This document shows, one piece after another, positions 63,288 to 64,000 of a DNA stretch of 64,000 nt. The stretch is from the NCBI GenBank assembly GCA_037447655.1, contig JBBHKE010000053.1, forward strand, positions 1 through 64,000, in the 5' to 3' direction. Position 1 is the first letter of the stretch. Each line of letters starts with the position of its first letter. Source of the DNA: Zygnema cylindricum (Eukaryota > Streptophyta > Zygnematophyceae > Zygnematales > Zygnemataceae). Position numbers and translations under genes: made by a program. Below the pieces are notes generated by a model. That model made no database searches. It was not told the DNA's origin and worked only from the letters and a program-made list of their open reading frames with translations.

Positions 63288-64000
63288 ACATGATTTGTTG
63301 AGCTGCCAGGCACTAAAACCACCATCGGTTATAGATCAAGATCATGAAAGCATTTTCTCTCAGGGAAAAAATAATGACATTATTTTTAAATTTGATTTTC
63401 TTATTCACAACATACTTTCGTCTTATTGTGACCCCAAGCTAACAGTGATGGTGAATTTGAAGCACAGCTTCCAAGGTTATGGATCACGATACAGCTGTAC
63501 TAAATTACAATTGCCCGTTGTTCTATGTAGGAAAGACAGTAAAAAATGTATGGCCTTCTAAGACTATAATTCACGACCGGAACAACACCGTCTCTCATTA
63601 TCAATTCCGCGGTAGAGGTAAAAAGAGAGCCAAAGGGGGCGGTAGAGGGAGAGGGAAAAGGAGAGAAAAAATAAAGGGAGAGGTAGAAGAGGAGGGGGGT
63701 GTTCGTGTACATTTTAAATCAAAACGACAAAAAAAAAGTCGTTAAATAGAATTTGTAGTGACATCAAAACGACAAAGTGAAACTAAACGTTAAGGATGTA
63801 AATTGTAGTGTTGTGTATTGGGTCAAACACATCGCGATAAAATCGATACGTATAGCTTTCAGTTATCGTACCTTAAGGGCTCGTGTTATATCGTTCCGCA
63901 ACCAACAAATAATATATCGCCAATAAGCGTACAAAACATGGTATACTATATCATACTACTTTATTTCATAGAGTATTGTATTTTATGCATCATAGAGTAT
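63288..64000. other. Host DNA at the right edge
   Basis: 63605-63745 is purine-rich and gives a basic, low-complexity frame. 63800-63930 has ATCGCGATAAAATCGATACG and TATATCG words like those in R3. No gene recognised. Confidence 0.45.

Noticed and set aside
63479-63745. Arg/Gly-rich 88-codon ORF as an RNA-binding protein
   Set aside because: The basic part comes from a purine-rich low-complexity tract and no conserved motif is visible.

Overview
The window is transposon-dense nuclear DNA of a land plant. The evidence is: Ty1/copia retroelements whose primer-binding sites match the anticodon region of plant initiator tRNA-Met (GGTTATGGGCCCACC); remnants of a cohesin SMC1 gene with plant-like exon structure; a plastid-type Hsp70 fragment; and a DOMON (AIR12-like) secreted-protein gene with a TATA box. 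Nothing in it looks bacterial. The lineage within land plants cannot be fixed from this sequence. No intact protein-coding gene of ordinary cellular function is present; almost every long ORF is a copia gag or pol fragment.

Layout. 1-12499 is a nested stack: element B (plus strand, 899-7251) sits inside element A (minus, 1-898 and 7252-9404) with a 5-bp target duplication ATATG, and A sits inside element C (minus, 9405-12499). 12500-18235 is host DNA made of ancient repeats: a 1.24-kb repeat R1 with a 21-bp minisatellite encoding heptads, a repeat R2, a repeat R3 split by a 0.77-kb fold-back element, and a 50-bp minisatellite. Element D (18236-23747, plus) is structurally complete, has a perfect target duplication GCCTA and almost identical LTRs, but its enzymes are mutated. 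23748-32595 is host DNA again: a CTAG/CAG-rich simple repeat, second copies of R3 and R1, a truncated copy and a longer copy of a DOMON-protein gene, an Hsp70 scrap, and a 510-bp TA-flanked MITE. 31850-40450 holds a copia fragment M, element E, an orphan gag (F0) and a pol-depleted element F. 40727-58847 is a pile of copia elements: an old LTR (L), a tandem pair G1-G2 (plus), element I (minus), tandem H (minus) inserted in element J (minus). 58848-64000 contains pieces of an SMC1 pseudogene on the minus strand, interrupted by another LTR (K).

Two copia groups dominate. Group 1 (A, B, E, F, I, J) has LTRs of about 0.8-1.07 kb, an internal half-tRNA-Met primer-binding site that also contains the gag start codon, and, at a corresponding place in every LTR, a tRNA-like block in antisense orientation. 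Group 2 (C, D, fragment M) has LTRs of about 0.46 kb and the same kind of primer-binding site, but the gag ATG lies 18 nt inside the LTR. A third group (G, H, probably K and L) has LTRs of about 0.67-0.7 kb (longer in K and L) and no such primer site.

The most unusual signals are the antisense tRNA-like module in the group 1 LTRs, the overlap of primer site and gag start, the young but enzymatically dead element D, the pol-less element F with a long acidic reading frame, the heptad-coding minisatellite kept open in two copies of R1, and a minisatellite that appears to be copied from the edge of an SMC1 exon. Coordinates of element ends were read by eye and may be off by a few bases except where target duplications fix them.
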